64,000 nucleotides of DNA from Hanamia caeni (GTDB lineage: Bacteria; Bacteroidota; Bacteroidia; Chitinophagales; Chitinophagaceae). Within the stretch, counting starts at the first letter, position 1; each line of letters begins with the position of its first letter. Under the pieces are notes generated by a model that was not told the origin of the DNA, did not search any database, and saw nothing but the letters and a program-made list of their open reading frames with translations. Made by a program: the position numbers and the translations under genes. This document shows, piece after piece, positions 1 to 9,014 of the stretch. The DNA is taken from positions 230,926 to 294,925 of the forward strand of contig NZ_RJJR01000008.1 of NCBI RefSeq assembly GCF_003721595.1. The letters are read 5' to 3'.

Positions 1-1
1 C

Positions 2-1879
2 AGGGGAGTGAATTCTGTGCTGGACGGAGGTGATCCTACCAATCCGATAGAAGACGCGGTAATTAAAAATCCCGGAAGCAGAAAAACGCTGAAAATATTT
101 GGAACCGCCTATATTGAAGTAAAACTCGCAGATTGGTTAAGATTCCGTTCCACTTATGGCATTGATTATGCAAACGGCTTAGATTACCGGTTCTCTCCTA
201 TCTTTAACGACAGCGGAACCATCGCCGGCTCCAGCGCCATACAGGCAACCATTACCAATAACAGGTCAATTTCTACTGTTCAATTATATACCCAGCAACT
301 TACATTCGACAAACAATTTGGCAACCATCATGTCAATGCGATAGCAGTTTATGAATACCAGGGCCAAAAATCGAAGAACGAAAATGCAAGCGGCAACCAG
401 GCTTCCAATGAGTTAAAAACATTAAATAATGCATCTAATGTGTCGGCTCAAACCTTAGTGGGTGAAAACTCACTTGTTTCCTATGTAGGCCGTGTAAATT
501 ATGATTACCAGGGGAAGTATCTGGTAAGTGGCGCCATCAGAAGAGATGGGCTTTCTGTTTGGGCCCCCGGTAAAAAATGGGCTACTTTTCCTTCAGGTTC
601 TATCGGCTGGAGAATTGACCAGGAAAATTTCATGAAAAACCAGACAAAGATTTCGGAATTAAAAATAAGGGCTGGGTATGGAATTACAGGTTTGAATGGC
701 GCTGTTCTTGGAAATACTCCATGGCTCGTAAATGTGAGTTCCAATAGCGCCTACTATCCTTTTAATAACGCATTAACCAGTGGCCCGGCCTCCTCGATCC
801 AGTCGCTTGGGAATAAAGACCTTGAATGGGAAACCACCAAGCAACTGAATATAGGCCTTGATTTGGGCATTTTAAGAAACGCCTTTACCCTTTCTGCAGA
901 GTATTTTCAGCGTCAAACTGACAACCTGATTTTGGGTGTGCCTTTACCTCCGAGTATGGGATTTATAGGCACTACAGTTCCTCAGAATGTAGGAAGTATG
1001 AAAAACAATGGATTTGAATTACAACTGGGCTATAATGACCGCGTAGGCGATTTTCAATGGAATGCAAGCGGAAACTTTAGCATGATTACCAATAAAGTGC
1101 TTCGTTTAGCTGAAGGGGTTACCAATATAGAATCTGGCTCTGATGCGGATTTCACAGAGGGTATCAATCCAACCAATACTGCAGTTGGCCATGCGATTCA
1201 ATCTTTTTATGGATGGGTTGTAGAAGGTATTTTCCAGGACTCAGCAGACATTAAAAAGCATGCTACGCAAACAGGTGGTACCGGTCCCGGCGACCTTAAG
1301 TTTAAAGACCTGGACGGCAATGGAGTAATTGATAATAACGACCGCACATTCCTGGGAAGCTTCATTCCTAAATTTACCTATTCTTTAAGCCTGGGGGCTA
1401 CCTACAAAAATTTCGGATTAAATGTCTTTTTCCAGGGAGTGCAGGGCAATAAAATATACAATGCAACCCGTACTGCAACTGAAGGCATGATTCGGTTCTT
1501 CAATGCGGGTACCCAGGTGTTAAATGCATGGACACCTACAAATACAAACACTAAGATTCCACGTGCTATTTCTGCTGATCCTAACCAAAATGCAAGGCCA
1601 TCCACCCGGTTCATAGAAGATGGTTCTTATTTAAGGTTAAAAAATATAATGCTAAGTTATTCCGTTCCGGAAAAATCACTGCAAACACTGACTAAGGGAG
1701 TGGTAAATGGCTTCAGAATTTATGTATCCGCTCAAAACATCCTGACAATTACTAATTATACAGGCTTTGATCCGGAAGTAGGCAACAGAACACCAAACAC
1801 GTCATTAACTAATGGAATTGACTACGCGGTTTATCCGCAACCGAAAGCTTACCAGGTAGGTATTAACCTAAATTTTTAA
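2..1879 (+). CDS. SusC/RagA-family TonB-dependent outer-membrane transporter (5' partial)
   Basis: The reading frame is open to the left edge, so the signal peptide, carboxypeptidase-like domain and most of the plug lie outside the window. The 625 visible residues are TonB-receptor barrel sequence. They include the loop GDLKFKDLDGNG about 430 residues in, which is typical of SusC proteins, and end in an aromatic residue after alternating beta-strand residues, as outer-membrane barrels do. The family imports oligosaccharides through the outer membrane using TonB energy, with a SusD lipoprotein as lid. The SusD gene follows directly. Xylose genes downstream suggest xylo-oligosaccharides as substrate (inference). 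The family call is secure; the substrate is not shown by the sequence. Confidence 0.95.
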   Translation, partial: RGVNSVLDGGDPTNPIEDAVIKNPGSRKTLKIFGTAYIEVKLADWLRFRSTYGIDYANGLDYRFSPIFNDSGTIAGSSAIQATITNNRSISTVQLYTQQLTFDKQFGNHHVNAIAVYEYQGQKSKNENASGNQASNELKTLNNASNVSAQTLVGENSLVSYVGRVNYDYQGKYLVSGAIRRDGLSVWAPGKKWATFPSGSIGWRIDQENFMKNQTKISELKIRAGYGITGLNGAVLGNTPWLVNVSSNSAYYPFNNALTSGPASSIQSLGNKDLEWETTKQLNIGLDLGILRNAFTLSAEYFQRQTDNLILGVPLPPSMGFIGTTVPQNVGSMKNNGFELQLGYNDRVGDFQWNASGNFSMITNKVLRLAEGVTNIESGSDADFTEGINPTNTAVGHAIQSFYGWVVEGIFQDSADIKKHATQTGGTGPGDLKFKDLDGNGVIDNNDRTFLGSFIPKFTYSLSLGATYKNFGLNVFFQGVQGNKIYNATRTATEGMIRFFNAGTQVLNAWTPTNTNTKIPRAISADPNQNARPSTRFIEDGSYLRLKNIMLSYSVPEKSLQTLTKGVVNGFRIYVSAQNILTITNYTGFDPEVGNRTPNTSLTNGIDYAVYPQPKAYQVGINLNF

Positions 1880-1916
1880 ATGAAAAAAATTCAAAATGTT
1901 TATAAAACCTGATATT

Positions 1917-3434
1917 ATGAATCGAAATATTAAAATAGGGGTTATTGCCGTTGTCCTGGTTACAGCAGTTGTTGTTGCATGTAACAAAAGGCTCAACGTG
2001 CTGGATAAAAATAATCCCACTACAGAAAGCTATTTTAAAACCGCTGCCGAACTTCAAAATGGCGTAAACGCGGTCTATTCAAGCATGCGTTCGGGCAACC
2101 TTCTTGGACGTGAATGGTTTTTTACCCACGACATGAGGGGAAGTGAAACGGCTCCCGGCGGTTCACAACTTGAAGCTCCCAGGGCTGAACTGCTGAAGCA
2201 ACCTTCGCCCGCACCTTCTAACTCCGTAATGACCAGTGTTTGGAACGGTTGTTATCAAATGATCAACAGGGCGAATCTTGTAATTCAAAAGGCTCCCGAC
2301 GTAAAAGATAATGTCGCTCTCAGGGATGTTACTGTGGGTGAAGCAGAATTTTTACGTGCATGGGCTTATTTTGAACTGGCTTCCATGTGGGGCGACGTGC
2401 CGCTATATACCGAGCCTGTAACTACAGCCGCCGGCTACAAGGCCAAATCGCCCGTGGCCGATGTGTACACTCTTATAATCAGCGACCTGACTGATGCCAT
2501 TTCAAAACTACCTCTTACACAATCCCAGCTTGGGCGCGCTACCAAAGGAGCCGCTTACGCTTTGTTGGGCAGGGTGCAAATGCAGAATGGCGATTATGCT
2601 GCTGCCAAAACAGCCCTTCTGCAGGATTATGGCAAATATTCCTTAGTGCCTTTCCTGCATAATTTTGATGGCGACGTAAAGCTGGGCACTGCGGATATTG
2701 CTTCAGGGCATGAGTTTAATTCAGAATCCGTATTTGAAGTGGTTTTTGTAGATAAAGGCGATAATAATTTTAACTGGGGTTACACTGGTGAAGGCGCCAC
2801 AGCCGATGCCAGTGAAATGCGCAGCCAGGAGTATGGTATTGTTTGGGGAAATGTTGTTCCTTCTGATCGGATACTTAACGAGTTTGAGCCCAATGATCCG
2901 CGATACAAATTAACTTTCTTTGAATCAGGCGATAAAATTATGACGTTTGAGGGCACTAAGCCGGGCGTGGCGCTTACCGAAATCGGAATGAATGTGGCGC
3001 AAAGCAATCGTAACGGAGTAGACAAAAAAAGAGTGTATCGTAAATATTCAATACTGGACTGGACCGATGATGGATTCCATCCTGATGGGCTGAACCACCG
3101 TTTGATACGCTATTCAGATGTATTGCTTATGCTGGCAGAGTGCGAAGCAGAAGTAGGCACTCCGGCAGATGCCGCAAAATATATAAATGAAGTGAGGGCA
3201 AGGCCTGGTGTAAATATGCCAGCGGTAACCTTAACGTCAAAAGAACAAGCTATCAAAGCAGTGATGCACGAAAGAGCCGTTGAATTATGCGGTGAAGAAG
3301 TAAATAATATCGACATTTTAAGATGGAGAAAAAAAGGCTACTATCCATCTATTATGCCTGACCCCAAACCTGGTCAGGTGGATATGTTACCGATTCCGGC
3401 AAGCGAAACTTCAGCCAATCCATTGATAAAATAA
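1917..3434 (+). CDS. RagB/SusD-family nutrient-binding outer-membrane lipoprotein
   Basis: SusD-like proteins sit on the cell surface over a SusC barrel and bind oligosaccharide. I chose the ATG at 1917 over one 21 bases upstream because it gives a clean lipoprotein signal peptide: a charged start, a hydrophobic run and lipobox VVAC with Cys22. The rest (505 aa, usual length) has the SusD helical pattern, including the TPR-like stretch YSDVLLMLAECEAEVG and the C-terminal ERAVELCGEE...DILRWRKKGY segment found across the family. It lies 37 bases after the susC stop and is followed by a strong terminator at 3454-3489, so susCD may form its own transcription unit or be transcribed more than the genes behind it. 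Confidence 0.96.
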   Translation: MNRNIKIGVIAVVLVTAVVVACNKRLNVLDKNNPTTESYFKTAAELQNGVNAVYSSMRSGNLLGREWFFTHDMRGSETAPGGSQLEAPRAELLKQPSPAPSNSVMTSVWNGCYQMINRANLVIQKAPDVKDNVALRDVTVGEAEFLRAWAYFELASMWGDVPLYTEPVTTAAGYKAKSPVADVYTLIISDLTDAISKLPLTQSQLGRATKGAAYALLGRVQMQNGDYAAAKTALLQDYGKYSLVPFLHNFDGDVKLGTADIASGHEFNSESVFEVVFVDKGDNNFNWGYTGEGATADASEMRSQEYGIVWGNVVPSDRILNEFEPNDPRYKLTFFESGDKIMTFEGTKPGVALTEIGMNVAQSNRNGVDKKRVYRKYSILDWTDDGFHPDGLNHRLIRYSDVLLMLAECEAEVGTPADAAKYINEVRARPGVNMPAVTLTSKEQAIKAVMHERAVELCGEEVNNIDILRWRKKGYYPSIMPDPKPGQVDMLPIPASETSANPLIK

Positions 3435-3453
3435 TTACGAAAAGGTAGTTTTT

Positions 3454-3489
3454 AAAAAGATAGAGGCTGCTCAAAGCCTCTATCTTTTT
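3454..3489 (+). terminator. Rho-independent terminator after susD
   Basis: A perfect inverted repeat (GATAGAGGC and its complement, extended by A and T runs) with an 8-base loop is followed by a T-run. It lies 20 bases after the SusD stop. Because catabolic genes follow on the same strand, partial read-through could set the ratio of the abundant SusCD pair to the enzymes (inference). Confidence 0.85.
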
Positions 3490-3576
3490 ATTACAGTAAA
3501 GCAATAAATAAGGATATTTTTTATTATTTAAATATTTTAGCACTTCCCATATAGTAATCTCTGCCGCTTTAAACCG

Positions 3577-5832
3577 ATGCCAGCAATTCATATTATAAAT
3601 TGTTACAGTGAAAGAATAAATAAGGCAGGTTTGTCTTTTTGGTGTATGGCTTTCATTTTTGGCGTTCCCTTTCTATCAGCTTCCTGCAAGGAAAAAAAAT
3701 CTCCTAACCAGTATATGGTAGATCTTTTAAAAGAATCCAAAATTGCTTTCTACAGCCCGGAAAATCCATTCTCGCCGGAGGCCGTGGTACAATATGCAGA
3801 CTCCGTAATTCAAAATTCTTCGGATGAAAATTTGAAAACGGAAGTGCTGACGCGCAAAGCCCATGCTTTGCTGGAATTAGGTGAAGAACAAAAAGCGATT
3901 GATATTTATCAAAAACTTTTACAAAAAACGCAAGGCGATCTTGTGCAGCGCCAGTCATTTTTGAAAGAATTGGCCATCTCCTATCTGAGATTGGGCGAGC
4001 GAATGAATTGTATAAACATGCACAATGCTCAATCCTGTATTTATCCCATTTCAAAAGAAGGTGTTCATCACGATAAGTCCGCTTCACAAAAAGCCATTGA
4101 AATTTACCAGGATTTGTTATTGGATAATCCCGGTGACCTCGAATCCCGGTGGCTTTTGAATATTGCTTACATGACTACAGGCGGCTATCCGCAAAATGTT
4201 CCTGCCCAATATCTTTTGAAGGTGGAAAATGATGATTCGATGCATATCATTAAGCCGTTTACTGACGTTGCGGCCAACGTAGGCTTAAATTTTAAATGCC
4301 AGGCCGGCGGAAATATAGTAGACGATTTTAATAATGATGGCTACCCGGATATTGTAATCAGCAGTTGGTCGCTTGAGGAACCAATGCATTTTTACAGAAA
4401 TAATAGAAATGGAGCGTTTACAGATATAACAGATTCTACAGGGCTAAGTTCATTAACGGGAGGCCTTTGCATGATGCAAACCGATTATAATAACGACAGC
4501 TGGAAAGATATTTTTGTGTTACGAGGCGGCTGGCAGGGCCGGTTTGGAAATATGCCAAACTCCTTGCTGAGAAATAATGGCAATGGTACTTTTACAGATG
4601 TCACCAAAGAAGCAGGATTGCTGTCCTTCCATCCCACGCAAGCCGCTACCTGGGCTGATTTTAATAATGATGGCTGGCTCGATGTCTTTATAGGGAACGA
4701 AACATCTCCTGGCGGAAAAGCTAACCCGTGTGAATTATACATCAACAACAAAAACGGTACTTTTTCTGAAGTCGCAGCTCAGGCAGGGGCCGGTATTGTT
4801 GAATATGTAAAAGGTGTTACCTCAGGTGATTATAATAACGACGGATTACCTGATATTTTCATTTCTACCCTTAACGGAAGAAAAATATTATTAAAAAACA
4901 AGTCTGCAAAAGACGGCGCATTAAAGTTTGAAAACGCAAGCAAAGAAGCAGGCTTAAATTTAAATAAATCCCGATCTTTCCCAACATGGTTTTGGGATTA
5001 TGATAATGATGGCTGGTTAGACATTTTGGTTTGTGGTTATGAATTTAATGGCTCGCTGGCAATGTATGCCGCAGCAGAGGCCGTGAATGCACCGGTGAAT
5101 AATGCAGGCAAAGTTTTTTTATTCAGAAACAAGCATGATGGTACTTTTGAGGAAGTATCGGCAAAAGTCGGGCTTAATAAAGTTGCATTCGCAATGGGGT
5201 CAAACTATGGCGATATTGATAATGACGGATTTCTTGATTTTTATCTTGGCACCGGCAACCCGTCTTTCAAATCAGCGGTGCCCAATAAACTGTTTAAAAA
5301 TATAAATGGTACAAATTTTTTGGACATCACTACTTCAGCGCGGGTAGGAAACATTCAAAAGGGCCACGAGGTTTCATTTGTGGATCTGGATAATGATGGC
5401 AATGAAGATATTTATATTAAAATGGGTGGCGCTTATGTGGGGGATGCTTATGAAAATTCACTGTACCTGAATCCGGGCGAAAACAATAGCAATCATTGGA
5501 TCAATGTTTTGTTAGAAGGGCATGTTAGTAACCGGGCGGCCATTGGTGCAAGAATAAAAGTTACTTTTAAGGAAAATAATACACCCCGGTCCGTCTTTAG
5601 AGAGGTCAATTCAGGCGGAAGCTTTGGCGCCAATCCCTTAAAGCAGCATATCGGCATTGGCAGTGCCACCTTAATTGATACAATAGAAATCACCTGGCCG
5701 GTAACGGGAGAAGTTCGGAAGTTTAAAAATGTTGAGCCCGATAAAAATATTAAAATTAAAGAAGGGGATAGTACTTTTAGTGTTTTCAAATTATCCCGGT
5801 TTGATTTCAACAAAACACACCATGCCCATTAA
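3577..5832 (+). CDS. CRTAC1/ASPIC-type lipoprotein with TPR, calcium-binding FG-GAP repeats and UnbV domain
   Basis: A 751-aa surface or periplasmic lipoprotein. The N-terminus has a hydrophobic segment ending in lipobox LSASC (Cys37). Residues ~50-150 are helical and TPR-like. From ~residue 249 to ~615 there are seven Asp-rich blade motifs (for example DFNNDGYPDIV, DFNNDGWLDVF, DIDNDGFLDFY, DLDNDGNEDIY), the calcium-binding signature of FG-GAP/VCBS propellers. Residues ~640-735 form an ASPIC/UnbV domain. The family is widespread in Bacteroidota and often sits beside SusCD pairs, but its molecular role is not established. Its place between susD and xylA suggests binding or handling of extracellular xylan-type glycans (inference). 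No catalytic motif was recognised. Confidence 0.88.
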   Translation: MPAIHIINCYSERINKAGLSFWCMAFIFGVPFLSASCKEKKSPNQYMVDLLKESKIAFYSPENPFSPEAVVQYADSVIQNSSDENLKTEVLTRKAHALLELGEEQKAIDIYQKLLQKTQGDLVQRQSFLKELAISYLRLGERMNCINMHNAQSCIYPISKEGVHHDKSASQKAIEIYQDLLLDNPGDLESRWLLNIAYMTTGGYPQNVPAQYLLKVENDDSMHIIKPFTDVAANVGLNFKCQAGGNIVDDFNNDGYPDIVISSWSLEEPMHFYRNNRNGAFTDITDSTGLSSLTGGLCMMQTDYNNDSWKDIFVLRGGWQGRFGNMPNSLLRNNGNGTFTDVTKEAGLLSFHPTQAATWADFNNDGWLDVFIGNETSPGGKANPCELYINNKNGTFSEVAAQAGAGIVEYVKGVTSGDYNNDGLPDIFISTLNGRKILLKNKSAKDGALKFENASKEAGLNLNKSRSFPTWFWDYDNDGWLDILVCGYEFNGSLAMYAAAEAVNAPVNNAGKVFLFRNKHDGTFEEVSAKVGLNKVAFAMGSNYGDIDNDGFLDFYLGTGNPSFKSAVPNKLFKNINGTNFLDITTSARVGNIQKGHEVSFVDLDNDGNEDIYIKMGGAYVGDAYENSLYLNPGENNSNHWINVLLEGHVSNRAAIGARIKVTFKENNTPRSVFREVNSGGSFGANPLKQHIGIGSATLIDTIEITWPVTGEVRKFKNVEPDKNIKIKEGDSTFSVFKLSRFDFNKTHHAH

Positions 5833-5919
5833 TGCTTAAACGAATAAAGGCGATAATGATACAAATAGAAATTTGGATGTAAATCAAGAATACATATTAA
5901 CTATAAAAAACAATTAAAA

Positions 5920-7248
5920 ATGTCAGTTATTTCAGGAAAAAAAGAATTTTTCAAAAAAATTCCGCAAATCAAATACGAAGGTCTTAAAAGCGATAATCCT
6001 TTAGCTTTTCGTTGGTATGATGAAAATAAAAAAATCGGTGGAAAAACCATGAAAGAGTTTTTCAAATTTGCCTGTGCTTATTGGCATTCGTTCGGAAATA
6101 ATGGTTCGGATCCTTTTGGCGAAGGCACTCATGTTTTCCAGTGGAATGAGAAAGAGGACGCCGTAAAGAGGGCAAAAGATAAAATGGATGCCGCGTTTGA
6201 ATTTATTACGAAGATGGGAATGCCTTATTATTGCTTTCATGATCTGGACCTGGTGGATTATTCTAACGACGTGGTTGAAAATGAAAAAAGATTAAAGGCC
6301 ATAACTGCTTATGCAAAACAGAAGCAACAGGAAAGCGGTGTAAAATTATTGTGGGGCACGGCTAACCTTTTTTCTCACAAAAGATACATGAACGGCGCCT
6401 CCACCAATCCCGACTTTAACGTGCTTACGCATGCGGCTGCGCAGGTGAAAGCCGCACTGGATGCAACCATCGAACTGGGAGGAGAAAATTACGTGTTTTG
6501 GGGCGGAAGAGAAGGATATATGACTCTCCTGAATACGAATATGAAAAGAGAGCAGGAGCATCTTGCTAAATTTTTGCATACAGCAAAAGATTATGCCCGC
6601 AAAAATGGTTTTAAAGGAACATTTTTTATTGAACCCAAGCCCTGCGAACCCACTAAACATCAATACGATTATGATGCAGCGACAGTAATCAGCTTCTTGC
6701 GCCAGTATGATCTGATGGAGGATTTCAAATTAAATATTGAAGTGAATCACGCAACACTGGCCGGTCATACCTTTACGCACGAATTGCAGGTAGCTGCTGA
6801 TGCAGGTCTCCTGGGCAGTATGGATGCCAACCGCGGCGATTACCAAAATGGCTGGGATACCGATCAGTTCCCCAATAATATTAATGAACTAACAGAAGCT
6901 ATGCTGATAATTCTTGAATCCGGTGGATTCCAGGGCGGCGGCATCAATTTCGATGCAAAAATCCGTAGAAACTCAACTGATCCGGCGGACCTTTTTTATG
7001 CACATATCGGCGGTATGGACGCATTTGCAAGAGCCTTAATCACAGCAGATACTATTCTCAAAAAGTCCGATTATAAAAAACTGCGCGAAGATCGTTATGG
7101 CTCTTTTGACAAAGGCAATGGAAAAGCTTTTGAAGAAGGAAAGTTGACTCTCGAAGATTTGAGAAATCTTGCTGCTAAAAATGGAGAACCGGAAACCATC
7201 AGCGGGAAACAGGAATATTTTGAAAACATAATTAACCGTTTCATTTAA
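5920..7248 (+). CDS. xylA: Xylose isomerase
   Basis: Converts D-xylose to D-xylulose in the cytoplasm. The 442-aa length matches the long (class II) isomerases. Catalytic and metal-site residues are all visible: FHDLD (His107, Asp110), the IEPKP segment (Glu238, Lys240), IEVNHA (Glu274, His277), MDANRGD (Asp302) and FDAK (Asp345). The protein starts [11 protein letters not shown] and reads cleanly to TAA with no frameshift. It is followed by a sugar-type symporter and xylulokinase in the same orientation, forming the complete xylose entry route. A possible hairpin terminator lies just after the stop codon. Confidence 0.98.
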   Translation: MSVISGKKEFFKKIPQIKYEGLKSDNPLAFRWYDENKKIGGKTMKEFFKFACAYWHSFGNNGSDPFGEGTHVFQWNEKEDAVKRAKDKMDAAFEFITKMGMPYYCFHDLDLVDYSNDVVENEKRLKAITAYAKQKQQESGVKLLWGTANLFSHKRYMNGASTNPDFNVLTHAAAQVKAALDATIELGGENYVFWGGREGYMTLLNTNMKREQEHLAKFLHTAKDYARKNGFKGTFFIEPKPCEPTKHQYDYDAATVISFLRQYDLMEDFKLNIEVNHATLAGHTFTHELQVAADAGLLGSMDANRGDYQNGWDTDQFPNNINELTEAMLIILESGGFQGGGINFDAKIRRNSTDPADLFYAHIGGMDAFARALITADTILKKSDYKKLREDRYGSFDKGNGKAFEEGKLTLEDLRNLAAKNGEPETISGKQEYFENIINRFI

Positions 7249-7262
7249 ATTTATCAATTCCT

Positions 7263-7327
7263 AACCAGGAAGGTTTAATCAGGAATTTTAGAAAATAATA
7301 ACTGAGAGAATCTTCCTGGTTTTCTTT
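7263..7327 (+). terminator. Possible terminator after xylA
   Basis: AACCAGGAAG (7263-7272) is exactly complementary to CTTCCTGGTT (7312-7321) and is followed by TTTCTTT. The 39-base loop is long for a classical terminator, so this may instead be an mRNA-stabilising or attenuation structure between xylA and the transporter gene. Confidence 0.45.
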
Positions 7328-7355
7328 AACCATTAGTCAAAACTAAAATCATTTT

Positions 7356-8981
7356 ATGCACTTCCTTGGAACGATTGATATACTTTTTGTAATCCTTTAC
7401 CTGGTAATTATCGGGGGCGTTTCTGTTTGGTCCATCAGAAAAAAAAGAGGAACCCCTTCTGATTATTTTTTGGCCAACCGTAACCTCGGATGGTGGGTTA
7501 TCGGGGCTTCCATTCTTGCTTCTAACGTGGGGTCTGAACATATTGTTGGCCTCGCCGGCACTGGCGCTACTTCCGGCCTCGTAATGGGACATTATGAAAT
7601 GCATTCATGGGTAGTGTTAGTATTGGGCTGGGTGTTTGTGCCATTTTATATGCGAAGTATGGTATATACAATGCCTGAATTTTTAGAGAGACGATTCAAT
7701 GCTCAGTCGCGGCGGTTGCTTTCTATTATCCAGCTTCTGAGCTATGTAATTGCGAAAGCATCGGTTACGATTTTTGCAGGGGCCCTGGTTTTTAATTCTT
7801 TTCTTGGTGTTGATTTTTGGACAGGCGCCATTATTCTTGTTGTTATAACCGGTATTTACACCATACTTGGCGGCTTGCATACAGTAATGTACACGGAGGC
7901 TATCCAGGCATTTGTATTATTGTTAGGCTCTGCGGTGTTATTATTTATTGGTTTGGATAAAGTGGGAGGATGGAGCGGACTTATGAATTCTGTTCCAAAA
8001 GAAAAGCTGAATATGTTTCCTCCTTTGAGCGATCCGGATTTTCCATGGCTGGGCATCACTTTCGCCGCGCCCATAGTCGGAATTTGGTATTGGTGTACCG
8101 ACCAGCATATTGTACAACGATGCCTCGCGGGCCGCGATGAAAGGCAGGCAAGAAGAGGCACCATATTCGCGGCTTATTTAAAATTACTTCCCTTTTTCAT
8201 TTTCCTGGTTCCCGGATTAATTGCAGCGGCGCTTCATGCACAGGGTAAACTGAATTTAGAAGTGAATGACGAAGCTTTTCCAACGTTGGTAAAAGCATTA
8301 ATGCCGGTCGGTCTTCGCGGATTACTGGCCGGAGGCTTACTGGCAGCGCTTATGAGTTCCCTGGCGTCTGTTTATAATGCTTGTTCCACTTTGTTTACAA
8401 TGGATATCTACCAAAAAATGAAACCCGAGGCAAACGGCAAAGAACTCGTGAAAGTTGGTAGAATCGCCACAGGAGTAGTGGTACTGCTCGGTATGGCGTG
8501 GATTCCGTTGATGAGTAGAATTTCGGGTACTTTGTATCAATATCTTCAAAGCGTACAATCTTACTTAGCGCCCCCGATTGCGGCGGTTTTTTTATTGGGT
8601 GTTTTCTTTAAACGGATTAATGGAACCGGCGCACTCACCGGCATGGTAGTCGGGTTTATTTTGGGAATTATAAAATTGACCTTAGAATTATTCCAAAACG
8701 ATTTAACGGGCATTCTGCATTCATTTGCTACTATTAATTTTCTTTATTTCTGCATTTTGTTATTTCTTTTTTCAATAGCGCTGATGGTTGTTGTTAGTTT
8801 ACTTACACCTAAGCCTGATGAAGAACAAATAAGAGGATTGACTTTTGCAACTACGGTTGCTGAAGACAGGGCTGCGAGCCGTGCAAGCTGGAATAAATGG
8901 GATGTAATTCTATCCTTGATTGTCGTGGCTATTGTTATCTCAGTTTTCGTTTACTTCTCGCCGTTAGGAGTGGCGGGATAA
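7356..8981 (+). CDS. Sodium:solute symporter (SSS/SGLT family), probable xylose uptake
   Basis: A 541-aa polytopic inner-membrane protein with about 13-14 hydrophobic segments. The N-terminal segment SDYFLANRNLGWWVIG followed by ASILASNVGSEHIVGLAG is the characteristic first-repeat signature of the SSS family and resembles the sugar-transporting SGLT branch. The family couples sodium entry to uptake of sugars, amino acids or organic acids. Lying between xylA and a GH3 xylosidase, it most likely brings in xylose released in the periplasm (inference from context). The GH3 gene begins 33 bases after the stop, so the two are probably co-transcribed. Confidence 0.92.
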   Translation: MHFLGTIDILFVILYLVIIGGVSVWSIRKKRGTPSDYFLANRNLGWWVIGASILASNVGSEHIVGLAGTGATSGLVMGHYEMHSWVVLVLGWVFVPFYMRSMVYTMPEFLERRFNAQSRRLLSIIQLLSYVIAKASVTIFAGALVFNSFLGVDFWTGAIILVVITGIYTILGGLHTVMYTEAIQAFVLLLGSAVLLFIGLDKVGGWSGLMNSVPKEKLNMFPPLSDPDFPWLGITFAAPIVGIWYWCTDQHIVQRCLAGRDERQARRGTIFAAYLKLLPFFIFLVPGLIAAALHAQGKLNLEVNDEAFPTLVKALMPVGLRGLLAGGLLAALMSSLASVYNACSTLFTMDIYQKMKPEANGKELVKVGRIATGVVVLLGMAWIPLMSRISGTLYQYLQSVQSYLAPPIAAVFLLGVFFKRINGTGALTGMVVGFILGIIKLTLELFQNDLTGILHSFATINFLYFCILLFLFSIALMVVVSLLTPKPDEEQIRGLTFATTVAEDRAASRASWNKWDVILSLIVVAIVISVFVYFSPLGVAG

Positions 8982-9014
8982 AACGATCATTTTTAAGCAG
9001 TAAAAGAATAAATA

